A stretch of 64,000 bases of DNA from Kitasatospora purpeofusca (lineage in GTDB: Bacteria; Actinomycetota; Actinomycetes; Streptomycetales; Streptomycetaceae): positions 62,001 through 126,000 of the forward strand of contig NZ_JODS01000008.1 of assembly GCF_000718025.1 (NCBI RefSeq), read 5' to 3'. The translations under genes were made by a program, and so were the position numbers. This document shows positions 16,802 to 23,657 of the stretch, one piece after another (the stretch's first letter is position 1; every line of letters starts with the position of its first letter). Below the pieces are notes generated by a model, which saw only the letters and a program-made list of their open reading frames with translations, was not told the origin of the DNA and ran no database searches.

Positions 16802-17122
16802 GGCTGTGCTCTCCTTCACCGGCAGGAACGTGCCGGACGATCCGAAGTAAAGGGTGGGGGACTGCAGTCGGCCGGTTCCCAGGGGTGGTCTGAACCTCTG
16901 TGCGAATCCGGCTCCGGGCGACGCTACCTGCGTGTACGCCGCTTGTCAGCCCCTCGACGGCCGGATTTCGGCATCGGTTCCATCACGCATGCCCCCTGCG
17001 CCCACCCCGTGCGCCCCGCCGCGGCCCCGCTGCCGCCCGACCCCGGATATCCCCCCACCGCCCGCTCCGCGCCCGGTAGACTGCCCCCGGTGCCGCCGTG
17101 ATCCGTCGCGGACGGTCACCAT
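16802..17122. promoter_or_regulatory. msiK upstream region with weak dre-like site
   Basis: This 321-base gap separates msiK from the tRNA gene. It contains GGTGGTCTGAACCTCT at 16884-16899, which matches 10 of 16 positions of the DasR operator. The remainder shows no gene; the tRNA promoter must lie near its right end but is not obvious. Confidence 0.35.
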
Positions 17123-17196
17123 GCCTCCTTAGCTCAGCTGGCCAGAGCACCGCTCTTGTAAAGCGTAGGTCGTCGGTTCGAATCCGACAGGGGGCT
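17123..17196 (+). tRNA. tRNA-Thr (anticodon TGT)
   Basis: The 74-base cloverleaf has a seven-base acceptor stem (GCCTCCT with AGGGGGC), the D-loop AGCTCAGCTGGCCAGAGC, an anticodon loop CTTGTAA reading TGT, and the T-loop GTCGGTTCGAATCCGAC. The discriminator base is T, and the 3' CCA is not encoded. A strong terminator follows 12 bases later. Confidence 0.96.
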
Positions 17197-17208
17197 CCGC
17201 AGGCCCTC

Positions 17209-17250
17209 GACGAAGGCCCCCCGGCGCGCAGCCGGGGGGCCTTCGTCGTT
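17209..17250. terminator. Terminator between tRNA-Thr and the integrase-like gene
   Basis: A perfect 17-bp stem (17209-17225 with 17231-17247) closes a GCGCA loop and is followed by GTT. It can stop the tRNA transcript and, read on the minus strand, the convergent recombinase-like transcript. Confidence 0.85.
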
Positions 17251-17282
17251 CCCCGGGGCGCGGCGGCCGGGGCCGTCGGCCG

Positions 17283-18086
17283 TCAGGCGGGGGGACGGCG
17301 GGCGGGGCGGAGCTGACGCAGGGTGTGGTCGGGGGCGTGGGCGGTGAAGAGTTCGGCGGCGCGGCGGTAGGAGAGCCGGGCGCGGTGGGTGTGGGGGCAG
17401 CGGTCGGCGGCGGGGGTGGTGGCCGGGGCGCGGCGGTCGGTGAGGAGGAGCGGGCCGGCGGTGCGGCCGGCGAGGTGGAGCGGGAGCAGTCGGGCGGTGC
17501 CGGCCCGCCAGGTCAGGGGCGGGGCCGAGGGGTGGGTGCGGCGGTGCGGGAGGTCGAGGTCGTCGACGTCCAGGGCGAGCACGGTCTCGACGGGGGCGCC
17601 GCTCTCGTGGAGGAGGTGCCAGAGGAGCTGTTCGCGGAGCGGGACGCGGAGGGCGAACAGGGCGCGCAGCTGCTCGGTGGTGAGCGGGCCGGCGCCGGGG
17701 GCGGGGGAGGGGGCGGGGAGCGGAAGGGGTCGCAGGCCGTCGGCGGGGTCGGTGCCGATCCAGCCCCGGGCCCGCCACCAGGCGAGGGCGGCGCGCAGGG
17801 TGGACAGTTCACGGTTGAGGGTGCGCGGGTCGGTCCCGGCGCGACGGCGTTCGACGGCGGTCCGCAGCCGGTCGGCGGCCGAGGGGTGGTCGAGCAGGGC
17901 GAGCGGCAGGACGGGCGGCCGGGCGCTGCGGCGGGCCGGTCCGGCCGGGACGGGGCGGTCGGCGAGTGCCCAGGCCCAGGTGTCCAGGGCGATCCGGTAG
18001 ACGCGGCGGGAGCCGTCGCCGAGTCCGGCGGCGGCCAGGTAGCGCTCGACGGCGACCGCGTACTCGACCGGGGGCGGGGAGTCCAT
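17283..18086 (-). CDS. Degenerate tyrosine recombinase (integrase)-like protein
   Basis: The 267-residue protein has a SAM-like N-terminal domain (about residues 5-115, AVAVERYLAAAGLGDGSRRVYRIALDTWAWAL) and a C-terminal region aligning with the tyrosine-recombinase catalytic domain. The box that normally reads TGLRISEL is here LLHESGAPVETVLALDVDDLDL, so the first catalytic arginine is missing. A box II-like HTLRQLR is present near the end, but the protein stops before any catalytic tyrosine. It is therefore unlikely to recombine DNA and may be a remnant or a repurposed DNA-binding protein. Its 3' end faces the tRNA-Thr gene. The ATG has GAAGG eight bases upstream. Confidence 0.7.
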   Translation of the reverse strand: MDSPPPVEYAVAVERYLAAAGLGDGSRRVYRIALDTWAWALADRPVPAGPARRSARPPVLPLALLDHPSAADRLRTAVERRRAGTDPRTLNRELSTLRAALAWWRARGWIGTDPADGLRPLPLPAPSPAPGAGPLTTEQLRALFALRVPLREQLLWHLLHESGAPVETVLALDVDDLDLPHRRTHPSAPPLTWRAGTARLLPLHLAGRTAGPLLLTDRRAPATTPAADRCPHTHRARLSYRRAAELFTAHAPDHTLRQLRPARRPPA

Positions 18087-18102
18087 GCGGATACCTTCTT
18101 TC

Positions 18103-18194
18103 CGCAGTAAACGATGCTGGCGGGGTTCTTGGAAATGATAGCGCCGGGCGCAGTAAACAGCAGGTGAAAGCCGTTTTCCATGCTGTTTACTGCG
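18103..18194. promoter_or_regulatory. Long palindrome and repeated CGCAGTAAAC boxes
   Basis: CGCAGTAAACAGCA (18149-18162) and its exact inverse TGCTGTTTACTGCG (18181-18194) are 18 bases apart, and the spacer itself is partly palindromic. A third CGCAGTAAAC lies at 18103-18112. The tract is more AT-rich than its surroundings and occupies the divergent region between the recombinase-like gene and the MFS gene. An operator, a recombinase site or a mobile-element end are all possible. Confidence 0.75.
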
Positions 18195-18291
18195 GTAGTG
18201 GGCGGATCGGAGGAAATTGATAGAGAAAGACTCAATCTTTTCTCCGGAAAGCCTTGTCGGCCGCTTCCGCGGGTGGGCAGACTGGGCGACC

Positions 18292-19665
18292 GTGACAGGG
18301 GAGACGAAGCGGTTCCCGGCCCTCCGTCGACGGCTTCCGGGCCGTCCGGCCGTGCTGGGCGAACGCGACTTCAGATGGTTCTTCGTCGGCTACGCGACCT
18401 CGCTGGTCGGCTCCTCGATGGCGCCCGTGGCGGTGGCCTTCGCGGTACTCGGAGGCGGGGGCGGCGGGACGGAGCTGGGCTGGGTGATGGCCGCCCGGAT
18501 CCTGCCGATCGTGCTGGTGATGCTGTTCGGCGGGGTGGTCGCCGACCGGTTGGGCAGCCGCCGGGTGATGCTCGCCGCGGAGGTGCTGCGCTGCGCGGTG
18601 CAGGGTGTTTTCGCGGTGCTGCTGCTCACCGGGCACGCGCGGCTCTGGGCGATGGTGGCGCTGGTCGCCGTCTGGGGCCTGGGCGAGGGGGTGTTCCTGC
18701 CCTCGCTGGGCGCGCTGGTGCCCGCGCTGGTCCGGCGGGAGGAGCGGCTGCCGGACGCCAACACCCTGCTCGGGCTGGCGCGTTCGGTGTCGACGGTGGC
18801 CGGTCCGGCGCTCGCCGGTGTGATCACGGCGGGGTACGGGTCGGGGGCGGTGCTGGCGATCGACGCGGTGACCTACGGGGTCGGCGCGTTCGCACTGGCC
18901 CGGTTGTCCGTGGCTCCGCCGGGTTCGGGGGAGAAGGCGGGGGCCACGGCGGGGAGAAAGGCAGCGGCGGGCGACCGCGAGGACTCGATGCTGGCCGATC
19001 TCCGCAACGGCTGGAGCGCGTTCCGCTCCCGGCGCTGGCTCTGGGTGACCACCGTGCAGATGGGGCTGTTCAACCTGCTGGTCTGGGCGCCGTTCCTGGT
19101 GCTCGGCCCGCTGACCGCGCAGCGGGAGCTGGGCGGGGCGCGGGCCTGGGGCCTGGTGATGGGCGTGTACGGGATCGGGGCGGTGCTGGGCGGGCTGCTG
19201 ATGCTCGGGCGCCGGCCCGGGCGGCCGCTCGCGGTGGCGACGGTGGCGACCCTCGGCTGGGCACTGCCCTCGGCCTCGCTCGCGGCGGGGCTGCCGCTGG
19301 GCTGGACGGTCGCGGCGGCGTTGGTGGCGGGGTCCGGTTCGGCGGTCTGCGGTTCGCTCTACGAGTCCACGCTGCAGCGCTGGGTGCCGACCGAGGTGCT
19401 GGCGCGGGTCACGGCGTTCGGCGGGCTGGGCGCGTTCGTGCTGGGGCCGCTGGGCCTGGCGGCGGCCGGTCCGCTGGCCGACCGGGTGGGGGTGGCGGCC
19501 GTACTGGCCTTCGGCGCGGGGTGGCAGCTGCTGGCCGCGGCGGCGGTGCTGGCGGTGCGCGCCGTGCGCCGCCGGGGCTGGGACTGGGAGCCGGCGGCCG
19601 ACGCGGAGGTGGTGGCCGACGCGGAGGTGGTGGCACCGGCCCGGTCCGCGGCGGGTGCCGGGTGA
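18292..19665 (+). CDS. MFS transporter (MFS_3-type exporter)
   Basis: This is a twelve-helix major facilitator protein of about 457 residues. After a short cytoplasmic N-terminus (ERDFRWFFVGYATSL) come paired helices with the loop motif GGVVADRLGSRRVM between helices 2 and 3, a long central loop after helix 6 containing GSGEKAGATAGRK, and six more helices. The overall pattern resembles enterobactin or macrolide exporters of the MFS_3 group, so efflux is likely. The start is uncertain. GTG at 18292 fits family N-termini, whereas a TTG at 18217 has a GGAGG only three bases away. Confidence 0.88.
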   Translation: MTGETKRFPALRRRLPGRPAVLGERDFRWFFVGYATSLVGSSMAPVAVAFAVLGGGGGGTELGWVMAARILPIVLVMLFGGVVADRLGSRRVMLAAEVLRCAVQGVFAVLLLTGHARLWAMVALVAVWGLGEGVFLPSLGALVPALVRREERLPDANTLLGLARSVSTVAGPALAGVITAGYGSGAVLAIDAVTYGVGAFALARLSVAPPGSGEKAGATAGRKAAAGDREDSMLADLRNGWSAFRSRRWLWVTTVQMGLFNLLVWAPFLVLGPLTAQRELGGARAWGLVMGVYGIGAVLGGLLMLGRRPGRPLAVATVATLGWALPSASLAAGLPLGWTVAAALVAGSGSAVCGSLYESTLQRWVPTEVLARVTAFGGLGAFVLGPLGLAAAGPLADRVGVAAVLAFGAGWQLLAAAAVLAVRAVRRRGWDWEPAADAEVVADAEVVAPARSAAGAG

Positions 19666-19716
19666 GGCGGGCGGTCGTACCGTGGGTGGTGCGGGGGCGA
19701 ACGGAGGAGGCAGACC

Positions 19717-19953
19717 ATGCCCGGTTCTCTCACCATCGGCCACCACGAGGCGGCCGCGTCGCTGGACCACACGGACGCCGTGCGGCTCGCGACCGTTCTG
19801 GACGAGCTCGCGTACCTGCTGGAGATCCCGGGGCCGAACCGGATCAACGACGCCCAGGTCGCCGCCCTCTGCGAGGGTGCGCCCGCCGACCGGGCCGAGC
19901 TGGCGCGCTGGTCGCGCACGATCGCCGCGGAGCTGAAGGGGCGGCCCTCCTGA
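19717..19953 (+). CDS. Small conserved hypothetical protein
   Basis: The 78-residue product is predicted to be helical and soluble, with an acidic-neutral composition and no cysteines apart from one in AALCEGAPADRAEL. I do not recognise a family. A GGAGGCAGACC ribosome site precedes the ATG by six bases, codon usage matches the surroundings, and it lies 51 bases after the MFS gene in the same direction, so co-transcription is plausible. Confidence 0.65.
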   Translation: MPGSLTIGHHEAAASLDHTDAVRLATVLDELAYLLEIPGPNRINDAQVAALCEGAPADRAELARWSRTIAAELKGRPS

Positions 19954-20075
19954 CCGCGGCCGCGCCGGGGCGTCCGCCCGGTCCGCCGTACGATGGCGCG
20001 CGGGCCGGGTGGCCGCTGCGCGTCCGGACGGACCCGGGCGGCACCGCCGGCGCGGCGGACGGCAGGGGGGAAGAC

Positions 20076-20627
20076 GTGGCGGGGAGTACGACGGCGCCGT
20101 TGTCCTGGTTGACGGTGGAGACGCCGCTGCCGAGCGGGCCGCTGCACGTCGCGGTCACCGCGCAGGGCGTTGCGGCGGTCGGCTACCTCGGGCGGGAGGG
20201 CGAACTGCCCCGCTGCACCGACGAGTCGAAGATCGCCGCGGTCACCGGGCGGGTCGGCGAGTACCTGGCGGGCCGGCGGCGGGAGCTGGAGCTGCCGATC
20301 GACTGGAGCCTGAGCACCGGCCCGCACCGGGAGGTGCTGCGGACCCTGTTCCACCAGGTGCCGTACGGGCGGACCATCACCTACGGCGAACTCGCCGCCC
20401 GCAGCGGGGTGTTCGCCGGGGTCGAGGAGCCCGGCCTGGCGGCCAGGACGGTCGGGCAGATGATGGCCGCCAACCCCGTCGCGCTGCTGGTGCCCTGCCA
20501 CCGGGTGGTGGCTGCGGACGGGATCGGCGGTTTCGGCGGCGGCCGGGTCGGGATCGACGTGAAGCGCTGGCTGCTGACCCTGGAAGGGGTGCTCGAGCCG
20601 ACGCTCGACTGGAACGGGCCGCTGTAG
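20076..20627 (+). CDS. ogt: Methylated-DNA-[protein]-cysteine S-methyltransferase
   Basis: This suicide repair protein removes alkyl groups from O6-alkylguanine. The 183-residue sequence has a variable N-terminal domain and a C-terminal winged-helix active domain with VPYGRTITYGELAARSG, the arginine-finger segment ARTVGQMMAANP and the acceptor motif VPCHRVV. The GTG at 20076 follows GGGGGGAA. The gene ends 19 bases before the convergent ATP-grasp gene. Whether it is Ogt or a C-terminal Ada-type protein is mostly nomenclature, since there is no AraC domain. Confidence 0.93.
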   Translation: MAGSTTAPLSWLTVETPLPSGPLHVAVTAQGVAAVGYLGREGELPRCTDESKIAAVTGRVGEYLAGRRRELELPIDWSLSTGPHREVLRTLFHQVPYGRTITYGELAARSGVFAGVEEPGLAARTVGQMMAANPVALLVPCHRVVAADGIGGFGGGRVGIDVKRWLLTLEGVLEPTLDWNGPL

Positions 20628-20646
20628 CCGATGGGGTGACGACGGG

Positions 20647-21732
20647 TCAGGACACCAGCTCGGCCGTCGGCCGGCCGGCCGGGACGAGGGGCGCCGGCTG
20701 GCGCGGCAGGACCGGCTGGATGCCGGACACCAGGGTGTACTCGATCCCCGTCGGGTCCCCGGCCCAGTCGGTGTCCGGGCGTTCGCCGAGCGCCAACTGC
20801 ACCGCGTTCCAGGGCAGGTTGAGCCCGCACAGCCGCAGCTGGTGCAGTCCGCCGGAGGGGCGGGTGTTGACGTCGATGACCACCGGCTCCCCGTGCAGGT
20901 GGCGGAACTGCACATTGGAGAGGTAGGCCATGCCGGTGGCTTCGACCAGGCGGCGGGCCGGTTCGAGGTACCGCGGCTCGGTGGTGAAGCTGCGGCGGCG
21001 CCGGTGCTTGCTGCGGCCGACGCCGGCCAGCAGGGTGCCGTCCAGGTCGGCGAGGCAGTCCACGGACACCTCGGGGCCGTCGAGGTAGGGCATGACCAGC
21101 AGGTCGGCACTGGTGCCGGGGTTCTCGCGGGCCGCCCGGTCGAGCGCGGCGACCACCTGGTCGACCTGGACCCGGCTGTCCCAGCCGGCCAGCCGGTGCA
21201 GTCCGAAGGGTTCGCGGGTGAGCACCCGGAAGCCCTCCCCACCGGCGCCGGAGGCGGGCTTGAGGCAGGCAGTGAGGCCGGCCGCCTCGATCAGGTCGAC
21301 GGCGCCGACCAGTTCCTCGGCGGTGCGCACCAGCCACCAGGGCGGGGTGGGCAGTCCGGCGGCGGCGATCGCCGCGTAGCCGTCGGCCTTGCTGTCGAAG
21401 GCGGCGATCGCGGTGGCGGGCGGGCAGGCGAGGGCGGTGCCGACGGCCTCGAACTCGTGGCGGTGCAGGGATATCGCGAGCTGGTGCAGCCGGGGCACGA
21501 ACACGTCGACGCGGTGGCGGGCGCAGTGGTCGAGGGCGTAGGCGACGTAGGCGTCGGGGGTGAGGTCGGCGGGTTCCAGGCCGGCGGTGTCGGCGGCGGC
21601 GAGGACGGGGGAGTCGGGGTCGACGTGGGTCGCGTGGACCCGGACGGCGCGGGGGGCGGCGTGCAGCTGTTCGATGAAGAACACGTTCTCGGCGTACGTG
21701 CGGTTGAGCCAGACGGTGACGGGGGCGCTCAA
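20647..21732 (-). CDS. ATP-grasp domain enzyme of unknown substrate
   Basis: The product, about 361 residues, has the three-part ATP-grasp layout. An N-terminal Rossmann-like domain begins APVTVWLNRTYAENVFFIEQL. A central ATP-binding region has FDSKADGYAAIAAAGLPTPPW and TACLKPASGAGGEGFRVL with the ATP-binding lysine, and a C-terminal region has VDVNTRPSGGLHQLRLCGLNLP with the metal-binding Asn/Asp. Such enzymes ligate a carboxylate to an amine. No substrate can be assigned. The start is taken as the TTG at 21732 with GGGAG upstream; an in-frame ATG at 21786 is an alternative. It is divergent from the encapsulin gene. Confidence 0.82.
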   Translation of the reverse strand: MSAPVTVWLNRTYAENVFFIEQLHAAPRAVRVHATHVDPDSPVLAAADTAGLEPADLTPDAYVAYALDHCARHRVDVFVPRLHQLAISLHRHEFEAVGTALACPPATAIAAFDSKADGYAAIAAAGLPTPPWWLVRTAEELVGAVDLIEAAGLTACLKPASGAGGEGFRVLTREPFGLHRLAGWDSRVQVDQVVAALDRAARENPGTSADLLVMPYLDGPEVSVDCLADLDGTLLAGVGRSKHRRRRSFTTEPRYLEPARRLVEATGMAYLSNVQFRHLHGEPVVIDVNTRPSGGLHQLRLCGLNLPWNAVQLALGERPDTDWAGDPTGIEYTLVSGIQPVLPRQPAPLVPAGRPTAELVS

Positions 21733-22092
21733 GGGGGCTCCCAGGGCAGGGGTGAACGAGAGGGAAGGGCGCTGGTTCGGCCGCATTCGTCCTGGCTCCG
21801 TGGCCCTTTGAGGTGGCACCTTAGCGGCCTGTCGAACGGGCCCGAACGCGGGGTGGGTCCGTCGCGGGTCCGCCGCGGGCCGACCGGGGGAGTGAACCGG
21901 ACCGTCCCGTTCCGGAAAGTATTGGATCACTTGATCGATTCAATATCGATCAGACATTCTATTCGTACTATTTTTTCGGTTATTCCGACCACTCGAAAGA
22001 GTGATTGCGGCAGCCCTCCGAATGGGCCCACCATGAATGTTGCAAGTTGCAAGGCGACACTTCATCGGGTACGGGTACGCGAAGGGCTCCCT
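21733..22092. promoter_or_regulatory. eshA control region with overlapping palindromes
   Basis: This 360-base gap includes an AT-rich tract very unlike its surroundings. TGATCGAT and ATCGATCA (21932-21939 with 21945-21952) form a perfect inverted repeat with a TCAAT spacer, overlapping a second TTGA-N5-TCAA palindrome (21931-21943). A candidate promoter is TTGATC (21931-21936), 18 bases, CATTCT (21955-21960), so a bound regulator would cover the -35 box. A smaller CACTC/GAGTG hairpin lies at 21990-22003. Confidence 0.65.
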
Positions 22093-23520
22093 ATGTCGAC
22101 CGAAACCAACGTCGGTATTCCTGCACCGGGCGGTGAAGCGCAGGCCCGGGACCAGCAGAGTCTCGCGACCGCGGCCGCGCGCAACCTGGCGACGACGACC
22201 AAGTCCGCGCCCCAGATGCAGGAGATCAGCCCCCGTTGGCTGCTCAGGACGCTCCCCTGGGTCCAGGTCTCGGGCGGCACCTACCGGGTCAACCGCCGGC
22301 TGCGCCACGCCGTCGGCCGCGGCCGGGTGAGCTTCGACCGGACGGGCAGCCAGGCCCGGATCCTGCCCCAGACCCTGCGCGAGGTGCCGGTCCTGCGGGG
22401 CTTCCCGGACGACGCGGTGCTGGACGAGCTGGCCGGGCGCTTCGTCCAACGCGAGTTCTCCGCGGGTGAGGTCCTGGTCGCCGCCGGAGCGCCGATCGAC
22501 GAGGTCTTCATCATCGCGTACGGGAAGCTCGACCGGTTGGGAACGGGCAAGTACGGCGAGGAGACGGTGGTCGGCAGCCTGGCCGACGGCGACCACCTCG
22601 GCGACGAGGCGCTCCGGCAGGAGGGCGGCGACTGGCCCTACACCGTCCGGGCGGCCACCGCCGGCACCGTACTGTCGCTGCGCCGGGCCGACTTCCAGGA
22701 GCTCGTCGACCGCTCCGACGCCCTCCAGCTGCAGATCATGGAGTACCTGGAAGGCTTCCAGCAGCCGCAGAACAAGCACGGCGAGGCCGCGATCGGCCTC
22801 TCCGCCGGCCACCACGGCGAGTACGAACTCCCCACCGCCTTCGTGGACTACGAGCTCAGGCCGCGCGAGTACGAGCTCAGCGTCGCGCAGACGGTGCTCA
22901 AGGTGCACTCCCGGGTCGCCGACCTCTACAACCAGCCGATGAACCAGACCGAGCACCAGCTCCGGCTGACCGTCGAGGCGCTGCGCGAGCGCCAGGAGCA
23001 CGAGCTGATCAACAACCCGGAGTTCGGTCTGCTCCGGAACGCCGACCACGAGCAGCGGATCCAGACCCACTCCGGCCCGCCCACCCCGGACGACATGGAC
23101 GAGCTGCTGAGCCGCCGCCGCGGCACCAAGCTCTTCCTGGCCCACCCGAGGGCCATCGCCGCCATCGGCCGCGAGTGGAACCGGCGCGGCCTCTACCCGG
23201 ACACCGTCGAGCTGCAGGGCCGCCAGGTGCTCGGCTGGCGCGGAGTGCCGCTCCTGCCGTGCAACAAGATCCCGATCACCGGCGACAGCACCACCTCGAT
23301 CCTCGCGATGCGTACCGGCGAGGAGAACCAGGGTGTCATCGGTCTGCACCAGACCGGAATTCCGGATGAAGTCGAGCCGAGCCTTTCGGTGCGATTCATG
23401 GGAATCGACGAGAAGGCCATCATTTCCTATCTGGTGAGCGCCTACTACTCGGCCGCGATTCTGGTGCCGGACGCCGTCGGCGTGCTGGAGAACGTCGACA
23501 TCGCCCACCGCCAGGACTGA
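22093..23520 (+). CDS. eshA: Family 2B encapsulin shell protein with cNMP-binding domain (EshA)
   Basis: This 475-residue protein matches the EshA/Family 2B encapsulin class: an HK97-phage-capsid-like shell subunit that self-assembles into a protein nanocompartment and carries an inserted cyclic-nucleotide-binding (CNB) domain. Residues 1-40 form a disordered N-arm, 41-90 the first shell segment, about 95-225 the CNB domain (FSAGEVLVAAGAPIDEVFIIAYG, DGDHLGDEAL) and 245-475 the rest of the capsid fold. In the phosphate-binding cassette my hand alignment puts Trp181 where CRP has its cAMP-contacting arginine, so classical cAMP binding is doubtful. EshA of S. griseus affects sporulation and antibiotic production. 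A GAAGGG ribosome site fixes the start. The downstream polyprenyl synthase is the probable cargo. Confidence 0.92.
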   Translation: MSTETNVGIPAPGGEAQARDQQSLATAAARNLATTTKSAPQMQEISPRWLLRTLPWVQVSGGTYRVNRRLRHAVGRGRVSFDRTGSQARILPQTLREVPVLRGFPDDAVLDELAGRFVQREFSAGEVLVAAGAPIDEVFIIAYGKLDRLGTGKYGEETVVGSLADGDHLGDEALRQEGGDWPYTVRAATAGTVLSLRRADFQELVDRSDALQLQIMEYLEGFQQPQNKHGEAAIGLSAGHHGEYELPTAFVDYELRPREYELSVAQTVLKVHSRVADLYNQPMNQTEHQLRLTVEALRERQEHELINNPEFGLLRNADHEQRIQTHSGPPTPDDMDELLSRRRGTKLFLAHPRAIAAIGREWNRRGLYPDTVELQGRQVLGWRGVPLLPCNKIPITGDSTTSILAMRTGEENQGVIGLHQTGIPDEVEPSLSVRFMGIDEKAIISYLVSAYYSAAILVPDAVGVLENVDIAHRQD

Positions 23521-23544
23521 CCGGGTCGGCCGGGACCGCGTCGT

Positions 23545-23579
23545 CCGTCCGGCCGGGGAAACCGTCCCCGGCCGGGCGG
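23545..23579 (+). terminator. Hairpin between encapsulin and cargo genes
   Basis: A 15-bp stem (23545-23559 with 23565-23579, one wobble pair) closes an AACCG loop without a following U-run. It could be a terminator or an attenuator that makes shell mRNA more abundant than cargo mRNA. Confidence 0.55.
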
Positions 23580-23657
23580 CACCCCTGACGATCCCGGCCC
23601 GCCGCAGGGCCCGTCCGCCACCGGGCCGGCCCGTCGTACCACCAAGGGGGAGGACCC

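Noticed and set aside
16802..16819. Upstream GTG start of msiK at 16819
   Set aside because: That codon lies inside the GAAGGAG ribosome site that serves the ATG at 16801, and family N-termini begin at MASVTFDQAT.
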